From Curtobacterium sp. ZW137 (GTDB lineage Bacteria > Actinomycetota > Actinomycetes > Actinomycetales > Microbacteriaceae), in NCBI RefSeq assembly GCF_003762905.1, contig NZ_RJKS01000003.1, positions 558,001 through 622,000 of the forward strand: 64,000 nucleotides of DNA. The letters are read 5' to 3'. The notes beneath the pieces are model-generated. The model was not told the DNA's origin. It saw nothing but the letters and a program-made list of their open reading frames with translations, and ran no database searches. The first letter of the stretch is position 1. Each line of letters begins with the position of its first letter. The translations under genes and the position numbers were made by a program. Shown here piece by piece: positions 25,695-34,493 of the stretch.

Positions 25695-27611
25695 ATGGCG
25701 CAACACCCTCAGCCGACCCGCCGCCTCACGGTGGGCCAGGCGATCGTCGAGTTCATGCAGGCCCAGCACGTCGAACGTGACGGGGTCACCAGTCCGTTCT
25801 TCGGCGGCGCGTTCGGCATCTTCGGCCACGGCAACGTCGCCGGGCTCGGACAGGCGCTCCTGCAGTACCAGGACGTGTTCCCGTACTACCAGGGCCGCAA
25901 CGAGCAGGGCATGGTCCACATCGCCACCGGCTACGCGAAGATGAAGAACCGCCTCGGCGCGCTCGCCGTCTCCACGTCCATCGGCCCCGGCGCGACCAAC
26001 ATGGTCACGGGTGCCGGCACCGCGACGGTGAACCACATCCCGGTGCTGCTCTTCCCGTCCGACGCGTTCGCGACCCGGTCGACCGGTGCCGTCCTGCAGC
26101 AGCAGGAGCACCCGTACGCGATGGACGTCACCGCGAACGACTCCTTCCGCGCGGTCTCGCGCTACTTCGACCGGATCAACCGGCCGGAGCAGCTCGCCTC
26201 GGCACTGCTCGAGGCGATGCGCGTCCTCACCAGCCCCGCCGACACCGGCGCGGTCACCATCGCGGTGCCGCAGGACGTCCAGGCCGAAGCGTTCGACTTC
26301 CCGGAGGCACTGTTCTCCGACCGCGTCTGGCACGTCGCCCGCAACCGTCCGGACCGCGCGGCGATCCAGCGCGCAGCCGAGCTGATCAAGGGCGCGAAGA
26401 ACGCCGTCATCATCGCCGGTGGCGGTGTCGTGTACTCGGACGCGACCGACGAGCTCGTCCGCTTCGCCGAGTCGACCGGCATCGGGGTCGGCGTGACGCA
26501 GGCCGGCAAGGCGGGCATGCCCTGGGAGCACCGGCTCGCACTCGGCGCGCTCGGCTCGTCCGGCTCGGCGTACGCGAACTCCATCGCGAACGAGGCCGAC
26601 GTGGTCATCGGCATCGGCACCCGCTACACCGACTTCACGACGGCCTCGAACACCATGTTCCAGAACCCCGACGTGGCGTTCGTGAACATCAACGTCGCCG
26701 AGGTCGACGCGTTCAAGGAGTCCGGCATCCCCCTCGTCGGCGACGCCCGCGAGACCCTCGCCGAGCTCCGCGCCGCACTCGAGGGCTTCACGCTCGACGC
26801 CGACGTCGTCGCGTCGAACGAGCAGGCCGCCAGTGACTGGCGTGCCGAGGTCGACCGCATCATCGAGGTGCAGGACAGCCCGACGCTGTCCCAGGCCGAG
26901 ATGCTCGGACTGCTCAACACCTCCGCCGAGGCCGACGACGTCGTCATCAACGCCGCCGGGTCGATGCCGGGTGACCTGCACCGCCTCTGGCGTCCGGGCA
27001 GCCCCAAGGGCTACGACATCGAGTACGGCAACTCGTGCATGGGCTACGAGGTCGCGGGCGGTGTCGGCGCACAGCTCGCCGCACCGGACCGCCGCGTCCA
27101 CGTGCTCGTCGGCGACGGGTCGTACCTGATGATGTCGCAGGAGATCATGACCGCGGTGCAGGAGCACCTCCGCATGACGATCGTCATCGTCGACAACTAC
27201 GGGTACGGCTCCATCGCCGCGCTGTCGGAGACGCTCGGCTCGCAGACCTTCGGCACCCGCTTCAACGAGCGTGGCGAAGCGCTCCGTCACGACGGCCGCC
27301 GCCTCGAGGTCGACTTCGTCGCCAACGCGGCGAGCTACGGCGCCGAGGTGTTCTCCGCCGACACCGCCGACACCTTCCGCACGGCACTCGACGACGCCCG
27401 TGCGTACGACGGCACCAGCGTCGTCTACGTCCGCGTCGACGCCCAGGGTCGCTTCGGCGGCTCCGGCGCCTGGTGGGACGTCCCCGTGGCCGAGGTCTCG
27501 ACCCTCGACAGCACGAAGGACGCCCGCGCCACCTACGACGAGAAGAAGCGGGACCAGCGGCTCTACCTGACGCAGTCCGCCCCGCGCGTGCGAGAACTGG
27601 AGCACTCATGA
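25695..27611 (+). CDS. iolD: 3D-Trihydroxycyclohexane-1,2-dione hydrolase
   Basis: 638 residues, thiamine-diphosphate-dependent enzyme of the acetolactate synthase superfamily. The catalytic Glu70 lies in YYQGRNEQGMVHIA; the cofactor-binding GDG of the GDGSYLM motif starts near residue 473 and ends in DNYGYGS. IolD opens the ring of the trione hydrate to 5-deoxy-D-glucuronate, the IolB substrate. Ribosome site GAAGGAAG precedes the ATG. The stop overlaps the aldehyde dehydrogenase as ATGA. Confidence 0.94.
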   Translation: MAQHPQPTRRLTVGQAIVEFMQAQHVERDGVTSPFFGGAFGIFGHGNVAGLGQALLQYQDVFPYYQGRNEQGMVHIATGYAKMKNRLGALAVSTSIGPGATNMVTGAGTATVNHIPVLLFPSDAFATRSTGAVLQQQEHPYAMDVTANDSFRAVSRYFDRINRPEQLASALLEAMRVLTSPADTGAVTIAVPQDVQAEAFDFPEALFSDRVWHVARNRPDRAAIQRAAELIKGAKNAVIIAGGGVVYSDATDELVRFAESTGIGVGVTQAGKAGMPWEHRLALGALGSSGSAYANSIANEADVVIGIGTRYTDFTTASNTMFQNPDVAFVNINVAEVDAFKESGIPLVGDARETLAELRAALEGFTLDADVVASNEQAASDWRAEVDRIIEVQDSPTLSQAEMLGLLNTSAEADDVVINAAGSMPGDLHRLWRPGSPKGYDIEYGNSCMGYEVAGGVGAQLAAPDRRVHVLVGDGSYLMMSQEIMTAVQEHLRMTIVIVDNYGYGSIAALSETLGSQTFGTRFNERGEALRHDGRRLEVDFVANAASYGAEVFSADTADTFRTALDDARAYDGTSVVYVRVDAQGRFGGSGAWWDVPVAEVSTLDSTKDARATYDEKKRDQRLYLTQSAPRVRELEHS

Positions 27612-29095
27612 CCGACGCGACCGACGTCCTGGACTCGACCACGGACCCGGCGGCCATCGTCGCCGGGGTCCCCACGGGCCTCCTGATCGGCGGGGTGGAA
27701 CGCCCCGCCTCGGACGGCGCGACCTTCGACGTCCACAACCCCGTCGACGGCAGCGTGATCGCGACCGTCTCGAGCGGCACCCGGAACGACGCGCAGGCGG
27801 CGGTCGACGCCGCCGCCGACGCGGCGGCCGACTGGGCGGCGACCCCGCCCCGGAAGCGCTCCGAGATCCTGTCCCGCGCCTACGACCTGATGATCGAGCG
27901 CGCCGACTGGTTCGCCCGGCTCATCACGGCGGAGAACGGCAAGGTGTTCGCGGACGCCCGCGGCGAGGTCGTCTACGCCGCCGAGTTCCTCCGCTGGTAC
28001 GCCGAAGAAGCGGTCCGGATCCCCGGGTCGCTGCAGACGGCGCCCGGCGGCGCGAACAAGATCCTCGTCGAGCACCGTCCGATCGGCATCGCGATCCTCG
28101 TGACGCCGTGGAACTTCCCCGCGGCGATGGCCACCAGGAAGATCGGGCCGGCGCTCGCCGCCGGCTGCACCACCGTCCTCAAGCCGGCGAGCGACACCCC
28201 GCTCACCGCCCTCGCGATCGGGAAGCTCTTCGAGGAGGCGGGCCTGCCCGCCGGTGTGCTCAACGTGCTGCCGAGCCGGTCCTCCGGCACGGTCGTCGAG
28301 CAGATGGTGCGCGACCCGCGTGCCCGGAAGCTCTCCTTCACCGGCTCAACGGAGGTCGGCGTCAAGCTGATGAAGCTCGCGGCGGACTCCGTCGTGAACA
28401 CGTCGATGGAGCTCGGCGGCAACGCCCCGTTCGTGGTGTTCGACGACGCGGACCTCGACGCCGCGATCACCGGCGCGATGATCGCGAAGATGCGCAACGG
28501 CGGCGAGGCCTGCACGGCCGCGAACCGCTTCTACGTGCAGGAGGGCGTCGCCGCGGAGTTCTCCTCCCGGCTGGCCGAGGCGATGGGCGCACTCCGGACC
28601 GGAGACGGCCTGGACCCCGACGTCCAGCTCGGCCCGATGGTGAACGAGGGGGCCCGCGACGACATCGCACGGCTCGTCGACGGCGCGAAGGAGGACGGGG
28701 CGACGGTGCTCACCGGCGGTGCGTCCCCGGACGGGCCCGGGTGGTTCTACCCCGCGACCGTGCTGAGCGACGTCCCCGAGCACGCCCGCATCCTCAAGGA
28801 GGAGATCTTCGGGCCGGTCGCGCCCGTCGTGACCTTCCACACCGAGGACGACGCCGTCCGGCTCGCCAACGGCACCCCGTTCGGGTTGGTCTCCTACGTC
28901 TACACGCAGGACCTCGCTCGGGGTCTGCGCGTCAGCGGGCGGATCGAGTCCGGCATGGTCGGGCTGAACCGCGGCCTGGTGTCCGACCCGGCCGCACCGT
29001 TCGGCGGGATGAAGGAGTCCGGCATCGGCCGCGAGGGCGGCGCCGAGGGACTCCTGGAGTACATGGAGTCGCAGTACATCGCGGTGAGCTGGTAG
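27608..29095 (+). CDS. GabD-like (succinate-semialdehyde-type) aldehyde dehydrogenase
   Basis: 495 residues. Aldehyde dehydrogenase marks: TPWNFPAA (Asn169), FTGSTEVG, SMELGGNAPF (Glu268), NGGEACTAANRF (catalytic Cys302, then Arg307). The C-terminal run GMVGLNRGLVSDPAAPFGGMKESGIGREGG (residue region about 455-485) matches GabD-type succinate semialdehyde dehydrogenases, not the CoA-acylating MmsA/IolA normally found here. It should oxidise a four-carbon carboxylic aldehyde with NAD(P)+. As last gene of the iol operon, this suggests a C4 rather than C3 semialdehyde end product. Confidence 0.88.
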   Translation: MTDATDVLDSTTDPAAIVAGVPTGLLIGGVERPASDGATFDVHNPVDGSVIATVSSGTRNDAQAAVDAAADAAADWAATPPRKRSEILSRAYDLMIERADWFARLITAENGKVFADARGEVVYAAEFLRWYAEEAVRIPGSLQTAPGGANKILVEHRPIGIAILVTPWNFPAAMATRKIGPALAAGCTTVLKPASDTPLTALAIGKLFEEAGLPAGVLNVLPSRSSGTVVEQMVRDPRARKLSFTGSTEVGVKLMKLAADSVVNTSMELGGNAPFVVFDDADLDAAITGAMIAKMRNGGEACTAANRFYVQEGVAAEFSSRLAEAMGALRTGDGLDPDVQLGPMVNEGARDDIARLVDGAKEDGATVLTGGASPDGPGWFYPATVLSDVPEHARILKEEIFGPVAPVVTFHTEDDAVRLANGTPFGLVSYVYTQDLARGLRVSGRIESGMVGLNRGLVSDPAAPFGGMKESGIGREGGAEGLLEYMESQYIAVSW

Positions 29096-29103
29096 GAGCA
29101 CCA

Positions 29104-29124
29104 GCCGGCCCGCTCCGGGCCGGC
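29104..29124. terminator. Terminator between iol operon and IclR genes
   Basis: GCCGGCCCG at 29104-29112 pairs exactly with 29116-29124 around CTC. It is placed between convergent genes and can serve both strands; no T-tract. Confidence 0.7.
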
Positions 29125-29129
29125 GGCGT

Positions 29130-29897
29130 TCAGAGCGGGGTCGTCAGTTCGCTGGCGGCCCCGCGCTGCAGTTCCGCCACCGCACCCTGCGCCGCCGCGA
29201 TGAACTCGTCGGTGCGTTCCCGGACGTCCACCGACCGACCCGCGATCGACAGGCACCCGAGCAGTTCGCCGCCGGTGCCGAGCACGGGGAACGCGAGCGC
29301 CCCGATCCCGATGGTGGCGTCGTCGAGCGACAGGGTGTAGCCCTTGGACCGGGTCGTCGTCACGTCGTGGCGGAGAGCGTCGGCGTCGACGATCGTCTGG
29401 CTGGTCAGCGGCCGACGGTCCGGTCCGTCCGTCAGGTACTCCTCGACGTCGCGGGCGTAGGCGAGCACGAGCCGGCCGGCGCCACCGGCGTAGAGCGGGA
29501 GCGACCGCCCCGGCGCCAGGGTCAGCACGCCGATCCCACGGCCGGGGGCCCAGTCGATGCAGACCGCTTCGTCACCCCGCGGCACCGTCAGGAACACGGT
29601 CTGCTCGGTGGCTTCGGCGAGGGCGTCGAGGACCTGCCGTGCCGCGGACCACTCGGTCATCGCGTCGCGGGCCGCGTCGGCCAGGTGCAGCCACTTCACG
29701 CTGAGGCGCGCGCGGTTCTCGTCCGTGGTGGTCGCCATGCCGACGGCCTTGAGCCCGTCGATGAAGCGGTAGACGCTCGGGCGGGGGAGCCCGGTGGCCT
29801 CGGCGAGTTCGGCGGGGGAGAGGTCGCCGCGTTCGGCCAGGGCCTCGACGACGGCCATCGAGTTGGCGAGGACCCGCATCGGCTTGCGCTCAGCCAC
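29130..29897 (-). CDS. IclR-family transcriptional regulator
   Basis: 255 residues. Winged helix-turn-helix at residues 8-60 (LSPAELAEATGLPRPSVYRFIDGL) and the IclR effector domain, with DWAPGRGIGVLTLAPGRSLPLYAGGAGR, and IGIGALAFPVLGTGGELLGCLSIAG towards the end. GTG start with GGGGAGG upstream. Overlaps the other IclR gene by eight bases, so the two are one operon. Probably responds to an intermediate of inositol or transketolase metabolism. Confidence 0.9.
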   Translation of the reverse strand: MAERKPMRVLANSMAVVEALAERGDLSPAELAEATGLPRPSVYRFIDGLKAVGMATTTDENRARLSVKWLHLADAARDAMTEWSAARQVLDALAEATEQTVFLTVPRGDEAVCIDWAPGRGIGVLTLAPGRSLPLYAGGAGRLVLAYARDVEEYLTDGPDRRPLTSQTIVDADALRHDVTTTRSKGYTLSLDDATIGIGALAFPVLGTGGELLGCLSIAGRSVDVRERTDEFIAAAQGAVAELQRGAASELTTPL

Positions 29898-30705
29898 GAC
29901 GCACCGCCTCCCCGGCGGGGGCGAGGACGCCCGCCGCGGAGAAGCCCAGGTCGGCGCTGATCTCCGCCGCCGTGGCCATCACCAGCGCCCCGAGCTCGGA
30001 CTCCCGCTCCACGAGCCGTTCACGCAGCCCGCTGATCGAGACGGCGGCGACGAGCTCCCCGCGGTGGTTGAAGACCGGGCTGCCGAACGCGGCGATCCCG
30101 ATCGTGACGTCCTGGTCGGACCGGGCGTACCCGCGGTCGCGCGTGGCCTGGATCTGCGCACCGAGGTCGTCGGCCGACGGCACCGGGTACGGCAGTCCCT
30201 CGGCGGCGAGCAGCTCGTCGACGACCGCGTGCTGCTCCCCGGCGGGCAGGAACGCCAGCAGGGCCATCGGCGCTCCGCCGACGTGCAGGGGCAGCGAGTC
30301 GCCGACCTGCATCGCCACCGAGCGGACGTCGTGCCCCTCGATGCGTTCGACGCACACGGCGCGGGTCCCGCGGCGGTAGCAGAGGAGGGCAGCGACCCCG
30401 GCGGTCGAGCGGAGGGCGCGCATCCGGGGCAGCGCGAGGCCGCGGACGTCGAGGGAGTCCTCGAGCACCCCGCCGATCTCCATGCACGCGAGGCCGAGCC
30501 GGTAGGTGCCGCGGGCGGGTGCAGCGTCGACCCAGCCCATCGCGGTGAGGCTCTGCAGCAGCCGGTACGTCGAGCTCGTCGGTTCGCCGACGGCGTCCGC
30601 GAGCGCGCTCACCGTCAACGCGGTCGTCTCGGCGAGTGCGTCGATGATCGCACCGGCCTTGCTGAGGATCTCGATCCCGCCGTCGTCGGCGGCGCCGTCT
30701 GCCAT
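29890..30705 (-). CDS. IclR-family transcriptional regulator
   Basis: 271 residues. HTH at about residues 11-62 (LTVSALADAVGEPTSSTYRLLQSL), effector domain with ALLCYRRGTRAVCVERIEG, VGDSLPLHVGGAPMALLAFLP and VTIGIAAFGSPVFNHRGELVAAVSISG. ATG start preceded by GGGAGGATG. It diverges from the transketolase operon at 30812 across a 106-base region, which makes it the best candidate regulator of that operon. Similar in layout to its neighbour but clearly different in sequence, so the pair is not a recent duplicate. Confidence 0.9.
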   Translation of the reverse strand: MADGAADDGGIEILSKAGAIIDALAETTALTVSALADAVGEPTSSTYRLLQSLTAMGWVDAAPARGTYRLGLACMEIGGVLEDSLDVRGLALPRMRALRSTAGVAALLCYRRGTRAVCVERIEGHDVRSVAMQVGDSLPLHVGGAPMALLAFLPAGEQHAVVDELLAAEGLPYPVPSADDLGAQIQATRDRGYARSDQDVTIGIAAFGSPVFNHRGELVAAVSISGLRERLVERESELGALVMATAAEISADLGFSAAGVLAPAGEAVRRG

Positions 30706-30742
30706 GCCGTCATCCTCCCATGCAACCGTCGTCCAACTAATC

Positions 30743-30779
30743 TCACTCAGTAGACATGTCGTTCACGGAGTGATAGTTT
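30743..30779 (+). promoter_or_regulatory. Promoter and dyad of the transketolase operon
   Basis: TAGACA at 30751-30756 and TAGTTT at 30774-30779 with a 17-base spacer make a plausible promoter. The palindrome GACATGTC (30753-30760) overlaps the -35 box, and TCACTC/GAGTGA arms (30743-30748, 30768-30773) flank the spacer. A site for the divergent IclR protein is likely. Confidence 0.5.
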
Positions 30780-30811
30780 GTGATCCACCACCGCAGAACG
30801 AAGGAGTCGCC

Positions 30812-31702
30812 GTGACACGCAACGACGCGAGAGACGTCGAACACCTGGAGACCGTTGCCCGTGAAGGGCGGTGGCGCGTCCTCGAGACCGTCGCGTCCAG
30901 CGGAGCCGGGCACATCGGCGGACCCATGTCCGCGATGGACCTGATGGTCGCCCTCTACTTCCACCAGCTCCGGATCGACCCCGAGCAGCCGCACGACCCG
31001 GACCGCGACCGGTTCATCCTGTCGAAGGGCCACTCGGCGATCGGGCTGTACTCGGTCCTGGCGCTCCGTGGGTACTTCCCCGTCGAGGAGCTCAGCACGT
31101 TCGACCACGGCGACTCCCGCCTGCAGGGTCACCCCGACATGAAGCTCACGCCGGGCGTCGACTCGTCCACCGGCTCGCTCGGGCAGGGCCTCTCGGCCGG
31201 CTCCGGCATGGCGATCGCCGCCAAGATGCAGGGCAAGGACTTCCACACCTGGGTCGTGCTCGGCGACGGCGAGATCGAAGAGGGCATGGTCTGGGAGACC
31301 GTCATCCACGCTCCCCGGTACGGCCTCGACAACCTCACCGCGATCATCGACCTGAACGGCCTGCAGCAGTACGGCTGGCCGTCCGGCGACCACGACCGCT
31401 ACGACCGCAGCGAGCCGATGGGGCACGTCAACCTGCCCGCGGTGTTCCGCGGGTTCGGCTGGAACGTGATCGAGATCAACGGCCACGACTACGAGGAGAT
31501 CCTCGACGCCTACGGCGAGGTCGACGCGGCCCGCGGCACGAGCGGCAAGCCGACCGCGATCATCGCCCACACGGTGAAGGGCAACGGCGTCTCCTTCACC
31601 CGCGCCACGTTCAAGTGGCACAACGGCGTCCCCACCGAGGAACAGCTCGCCACCGCCCGTGCGGAGCTCCTCATCGACCAGAAGACGGAGGCCCTGGCAT
31701 GA
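30812..31702 (+). CDS. Transketolase, N-terminal (TPP-binding) subunit
   Basis: 296 residues from a GTG with ribosome site GAAGGAG. Only the first transketolase domain: SKGH at residues 71-74, GSLGQGLSAGSGMAIA, and the TPP/metal motif GDGEIEEG (151-158) ending at Asn182 in DLNGLQQYG. Split transketolases work as heterotetramers with a separate pyrimidine-domain subunit, which is the next gene, overlapping by four bases. It transfers a two-carbon ketol from a ketose to an aldose. Its position beside the inositol genes suggests a catabolic donor rather than a general pentose-phosphate role. Confidence 0.9.
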   Translation: MTRNDARDVEHLETVAREGRWRVLETVASSGAGHIGGPMSAMDLMVALYFHQLRIDPEQPHDPDRDRFILSKGHSAIGLYSVLALRGYFPVEELSTFDHGDSRLQGHPDMKLTPGVDSSTGSLGQGLSAGSGMAIAAKMQGKDFHTWVVLGDGEIEEGMVWETVIHAPRYGLDNLTAIIDLNGLQQYGWPSGDHDRYDRSEPMGHVNLPAVFRGFGWNVIEINGHDYEEILDAYGEVDAARGTSGKPTAIIAHTVKGNGVSFTRATFKWHNGVPTEEQLATARAELLIDQKTEALA

Positions 31703-32649
31703 AGGCACAGCGCGCAGTGTGGGGCGACACCCTCACCGAACTCGCCGAGACCGACGACCGCATCGTCGTCGTCGACGGCGACCTGGCCACCTCGACGATG
31801 GCCGTCACCTTCGCCAACGCCCACCCGGAGCGATTCGTCCAGGCCGGCATCGCCGAGCAGAACATGGTCGGCATCGCGTTCGGCATGTCGACGCTCGGGT
31901 ACCGCCCGTGGCTGTCGTCGTTCGGCGTGTTCCTGACCAACCGCGCCCTCGACCAGGTGCGCATGCTCGTCTCGCAGACCAAGGCGCCGGTCCGGCTCGC
32001 CGCGGCGTACACCGGCCTGCTCAACGGCGCGAGCGGCAAGACCCACCAGGACATCGAGGACCTCTCCGTGATGCGAGCGCTGCCGAACATGACGGTGCTC
32101 GCCCCCGCGGACGAGACCGAGGCGGCGGCGATCATCCGCTGGGCAGCGGACCACGACGGTCCCGTCTACCTGCGGCTGGCCCGTGACGCCGTGGCCGACG
32201 TCTTCGACGACGGCTACGAGTTCCGCGTCGGTGCCCCGGTGCTGCTCCGCGACGGTGGCAGCGACGCTGACGTGACGGTCGTCTCGACCGGCGTGCAGAC
32301 GTCCCGCACCGTCGAGGCGGTCACCGCGGTGGAGGCCTCCGGCGCGACCGTCACGCACGTGCACCTGCCGACGATCAAGCCCCTCGACGAGGAAGCGCTC
32401 TGGGCGATCCTCGACGGGGCGCGGACCGTCGTCACGGTCGAGGAACACTCTGTCGTCGGCGGGCTCGGTGACGTGGTCGCCGCCGTCCTCGCCGGTCACG
32501 CCAGCGGCGCACGCCTGCACAAGGTCGGCCTCGCCGACTCGTGGGCCGAGTCCGGCCCGAACGACTTCCTGCTCGACAAGTACGGGCTGTCCGTCGAGAA
32601 GGTCACCGCCCGCATCCGTGACGTGCTGGGGGAGCGTGTCGGCGTATGA
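31699..32649 (+). CDS. Transketolase, C-terminal (pyrimidine-binding) subunit
   Basis: 316 residues. Contains the second and third transketolase domains: [13 protein letters not shown] with catalytic Glu53, [17 protein letters not shown], the [19 protein letters not shown] loop with His116, and a C-terminal domain ending [16 protein letters not shown]. Pairs with the preceding subunit to make the active site. Coupled by ATGA to both neighbours. The segment [13 protein letters not shown] differs from the G-x-TH core in general transketolases, a place to look for changed substrate choice. Confidence 0.9.
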   Translation: MKAQRAVWGDTLTELAETDDRIVVVDGDLATSTMAVTFANAHPERFVQAGIAEQNMVGIAFGMSTLGYRPWLSSFGVFLTNRALDQVRMLVSQTKAPVRLAAAYTGLLNGASGKTHQDIEDLSVMRALPNMTVLAPADETEAAAIIRWAADHDGPVYLRLARDAVADVFDDGYEFRVGAPVLLRDGGSDADVTVVSTGVQTSRTVEAVTAVEASGATVTHVHLPTIKPLDEEALWAILDGARTVVTVEEHSVVGGLGDVVAAVLAGHASGARLHKVGLADSWAESGPNDFLLDKYGLSVEKVTARIRDVLGERVGV

Positions 32650-34493
32650 GCATCGTCCGTCCGACCACGTCCGCACCGTCCGGCATCCACCCCCGACCCG
32701 GCCTGGAGGCACTGCGCACCTGGGTGGCGGATGTCGCGTCCCTGACGGAACCGGATCAGGTCGTCTGGTGCGACGGCAGTGACGCCGAGAACCGCAGACT
32801 GCTCGGCGAGATGGTCACCGCCGGCTCCGTCATCGCGCTGGACGACGGGCTCCGCCCCGGCAGCTACCTCGCCAGGAGCGACCCGGCGGACGTCGCCCGC
32901 GTCGAGGACCGCACGTTCATCTGCTCCGAGAGCGAGGCGGACGCCGGCCCGACGAACAACTGGCGGGCGCCGGACGCGATGCGCGCCGAGCTCACGGACC
33001 GCTTCCGCGGCGCGATGCGCGGGCGCACGATGTACGTCGTCCCGTTCTCGATGGGCCCGGTCGGCGGCGCGATCTCGCAGGTCGGCGTCCAGATCACGGA
33101 CTCGCCGTACGTGGTGGTCTCGACCAGGATCATGACCAGGATGGGCGACGACGCGCTCGCGCAGATCGGCCCGGACAGCGTCTGGGTGCCGGCGCTGCAC
33201 ACCGTCGGCATGCCGCTCGTCACCGACGACGGCTCCCGGGTCGACGACGTCCCGTGGCCGTCCAACCCGACGAAGGTCATCGCGCACTTCCCGGAGAGTC
33301 GGGAGATCTGGTCGTACGGCTCCGGGTACGGCGGCAACGCACTGCTGGCGAAGAAGTGCTTCGCGCTCCGGATCGCCTCGACCATGGCGCGCGAGGACGG
33401 CTGGCTCGCCGAGCACATGCTGCTCATCCGCGTCACGACGCCGGCGGGCAAGGTCCTGCACGTCGCTGCGGCGTTCCCGTCCGCCTGCGGCAAGACGAAC
33501 TTCGCGATGATGACGCCGACCGTGCCCGGCTGGAAGGTCGAGACGATCGGCGACGACATCGCCTGGCTGCGGCCCGGTGCCGACGGCCGTCTGTGGGCGA
33601 TCAACCCGGAGGCCGGCTTCTTCGGCGTCGCCCCCGGCACCGGCCCGGACACGAACCCGGCCGCGATGACGACCATCCGCTCGAACACGATCTTCACGAA
33701 CGTCGCCATGACGCTCGACGGCGACGTCTGGTGGGAGGGCGCCTCGGAGACGGCCCCGAGCCACCTCATCGACTGGCGCGGACAGGCGTGGGAGCCGGGC
33801 AGCAGCACCCCGGCCGCGCACCCGAACGCCCGCTTCACCGTCGCCGCCGACCAGTGCCCGACGATCTCCGACGACTGGGACAGCCCGGACGGGGTCCCCA
33901 TCGACGCGGTCGTCTTCGGTGGCCGTCGCGCGACGAACGTGCCGCTGGTGGCCGAGGCCGAGGACTGGGAGCACGGCGTGTTCTTCGGTTCGACGATCTC
34001 GAGCGAGCAGACCGCCGCCGCCGAAGGGCCCGTGGGGGAACTCCGGCTCGACCCGTTCGCGATGCAGCCCTTCTGTGGCTACAACATGGCCGACCACTGG
34101 GCGCACTGGCTCGAGATCGGCGACCAGCTGGGTTCCAAGGCGCCGCGGGTCTTCCGGGTGAACTGGTTCCGCAAGTCATCGGACGGCAAGTACCTGTGGC
34201 CCGGGTTCGGCGACAACGTCCGCGTGCTCGAGTGGATCGCCGCACGACTCGACGGGGACGCCGACGTCGACTGGAGCCCGATCGGCGGGCTCCCCGCCGT
34301 CGGTGAACTCGACCTCGCCGGCCTCGACCTGGACGGCTTCGCGCTCGACGAGCTCTTCGCGGTCGACCCGGCCGCGTGGTCCGCCGAGGCCGAGCAGCTC
34401 CGCGCGCACTTCGACCGCTTCGGCGACCGGGTCCCGGCCCGGCTGCGTGCCCGGCTCGACCAGCTGTGCCGTCGTCTCGAGGAGGCGGCGTGA
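32646..34493 (+). CDS. pckG: Phosphoenolpyruvate carboxykinase (GTP)
   Basis: 615 residues, the length of the GTP-dependent class. Key sites: [15 protein letters not shown] and [15 protein letters not shown] (residues about 134-167), Mn-binding region [16 protein letters not shown] (223-238), and the P-loop FPSACGKTN with Cys281, Lys283 and Thr284. It converts oxaloacetate and GTP to PEP and CO2, the entry to gluconeogenesis. Its place inside an operon with transketolase and GAPDH, overlapping both neighbours, is unusual; pckG normally stands alone. Confidence 0.96.
   Translation: MSIVRPTTSAPSGIHPRPGLEALRTWVADVASLTEPDQVVWCDGSDAENRRLLGEMVTAGSVIALDDGLRPGSYLARSDPADVARVEDRTFICSESEADAGPTNNWRAPDAMRAELTDRFRGAMRGRTMYVVPFSMGPVGGAISQVGVQITDSPYVVVSTRIMTRMGDDALAQIGPDSVWVPALHTVGMPLVTDDGSRVDDVPWPSNPTKVIAHFPESREIWSYGSGYGGNALLAKKCFALRIASTMAREDGWLAEHMLLIRVTTPAGKVLHVAAAFPSACGKTNFAMMTPTVPGWKVETIGDDIAWLRPGADGRLWAINPEAGFFGVAPGTGPDTNPAAMTTIRSNTIFTNVAMTLDGDVWWEGASETAPSHLIDWRGQAWEPGSSTPAAHPNARFTVAADQCPTISDDWDSPDGVPIDAVVFGGRRATNVPLVAEAEDWEHGVFFGSTISSEQTAAAEGPVGELRLDPFAMQPFCGYNMADHWAHWLEIGDQLGSKAPRVFRVNWFRKSSDGKYLWPGFGDNVRVLEWIAARLDGDADVDWSPIGGLPAVGELDLAGLDLDGFALDELFAVDPAAWSAEAEQLRAHFDRFGDRVPARLRARLDQLCRRLEEAA

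Noticed and set aside
29130..30705. The two IclR genes as a recent tandem duplication
   Set aside because: Domain order is shared but the sequences differ throughout, including the HTH.
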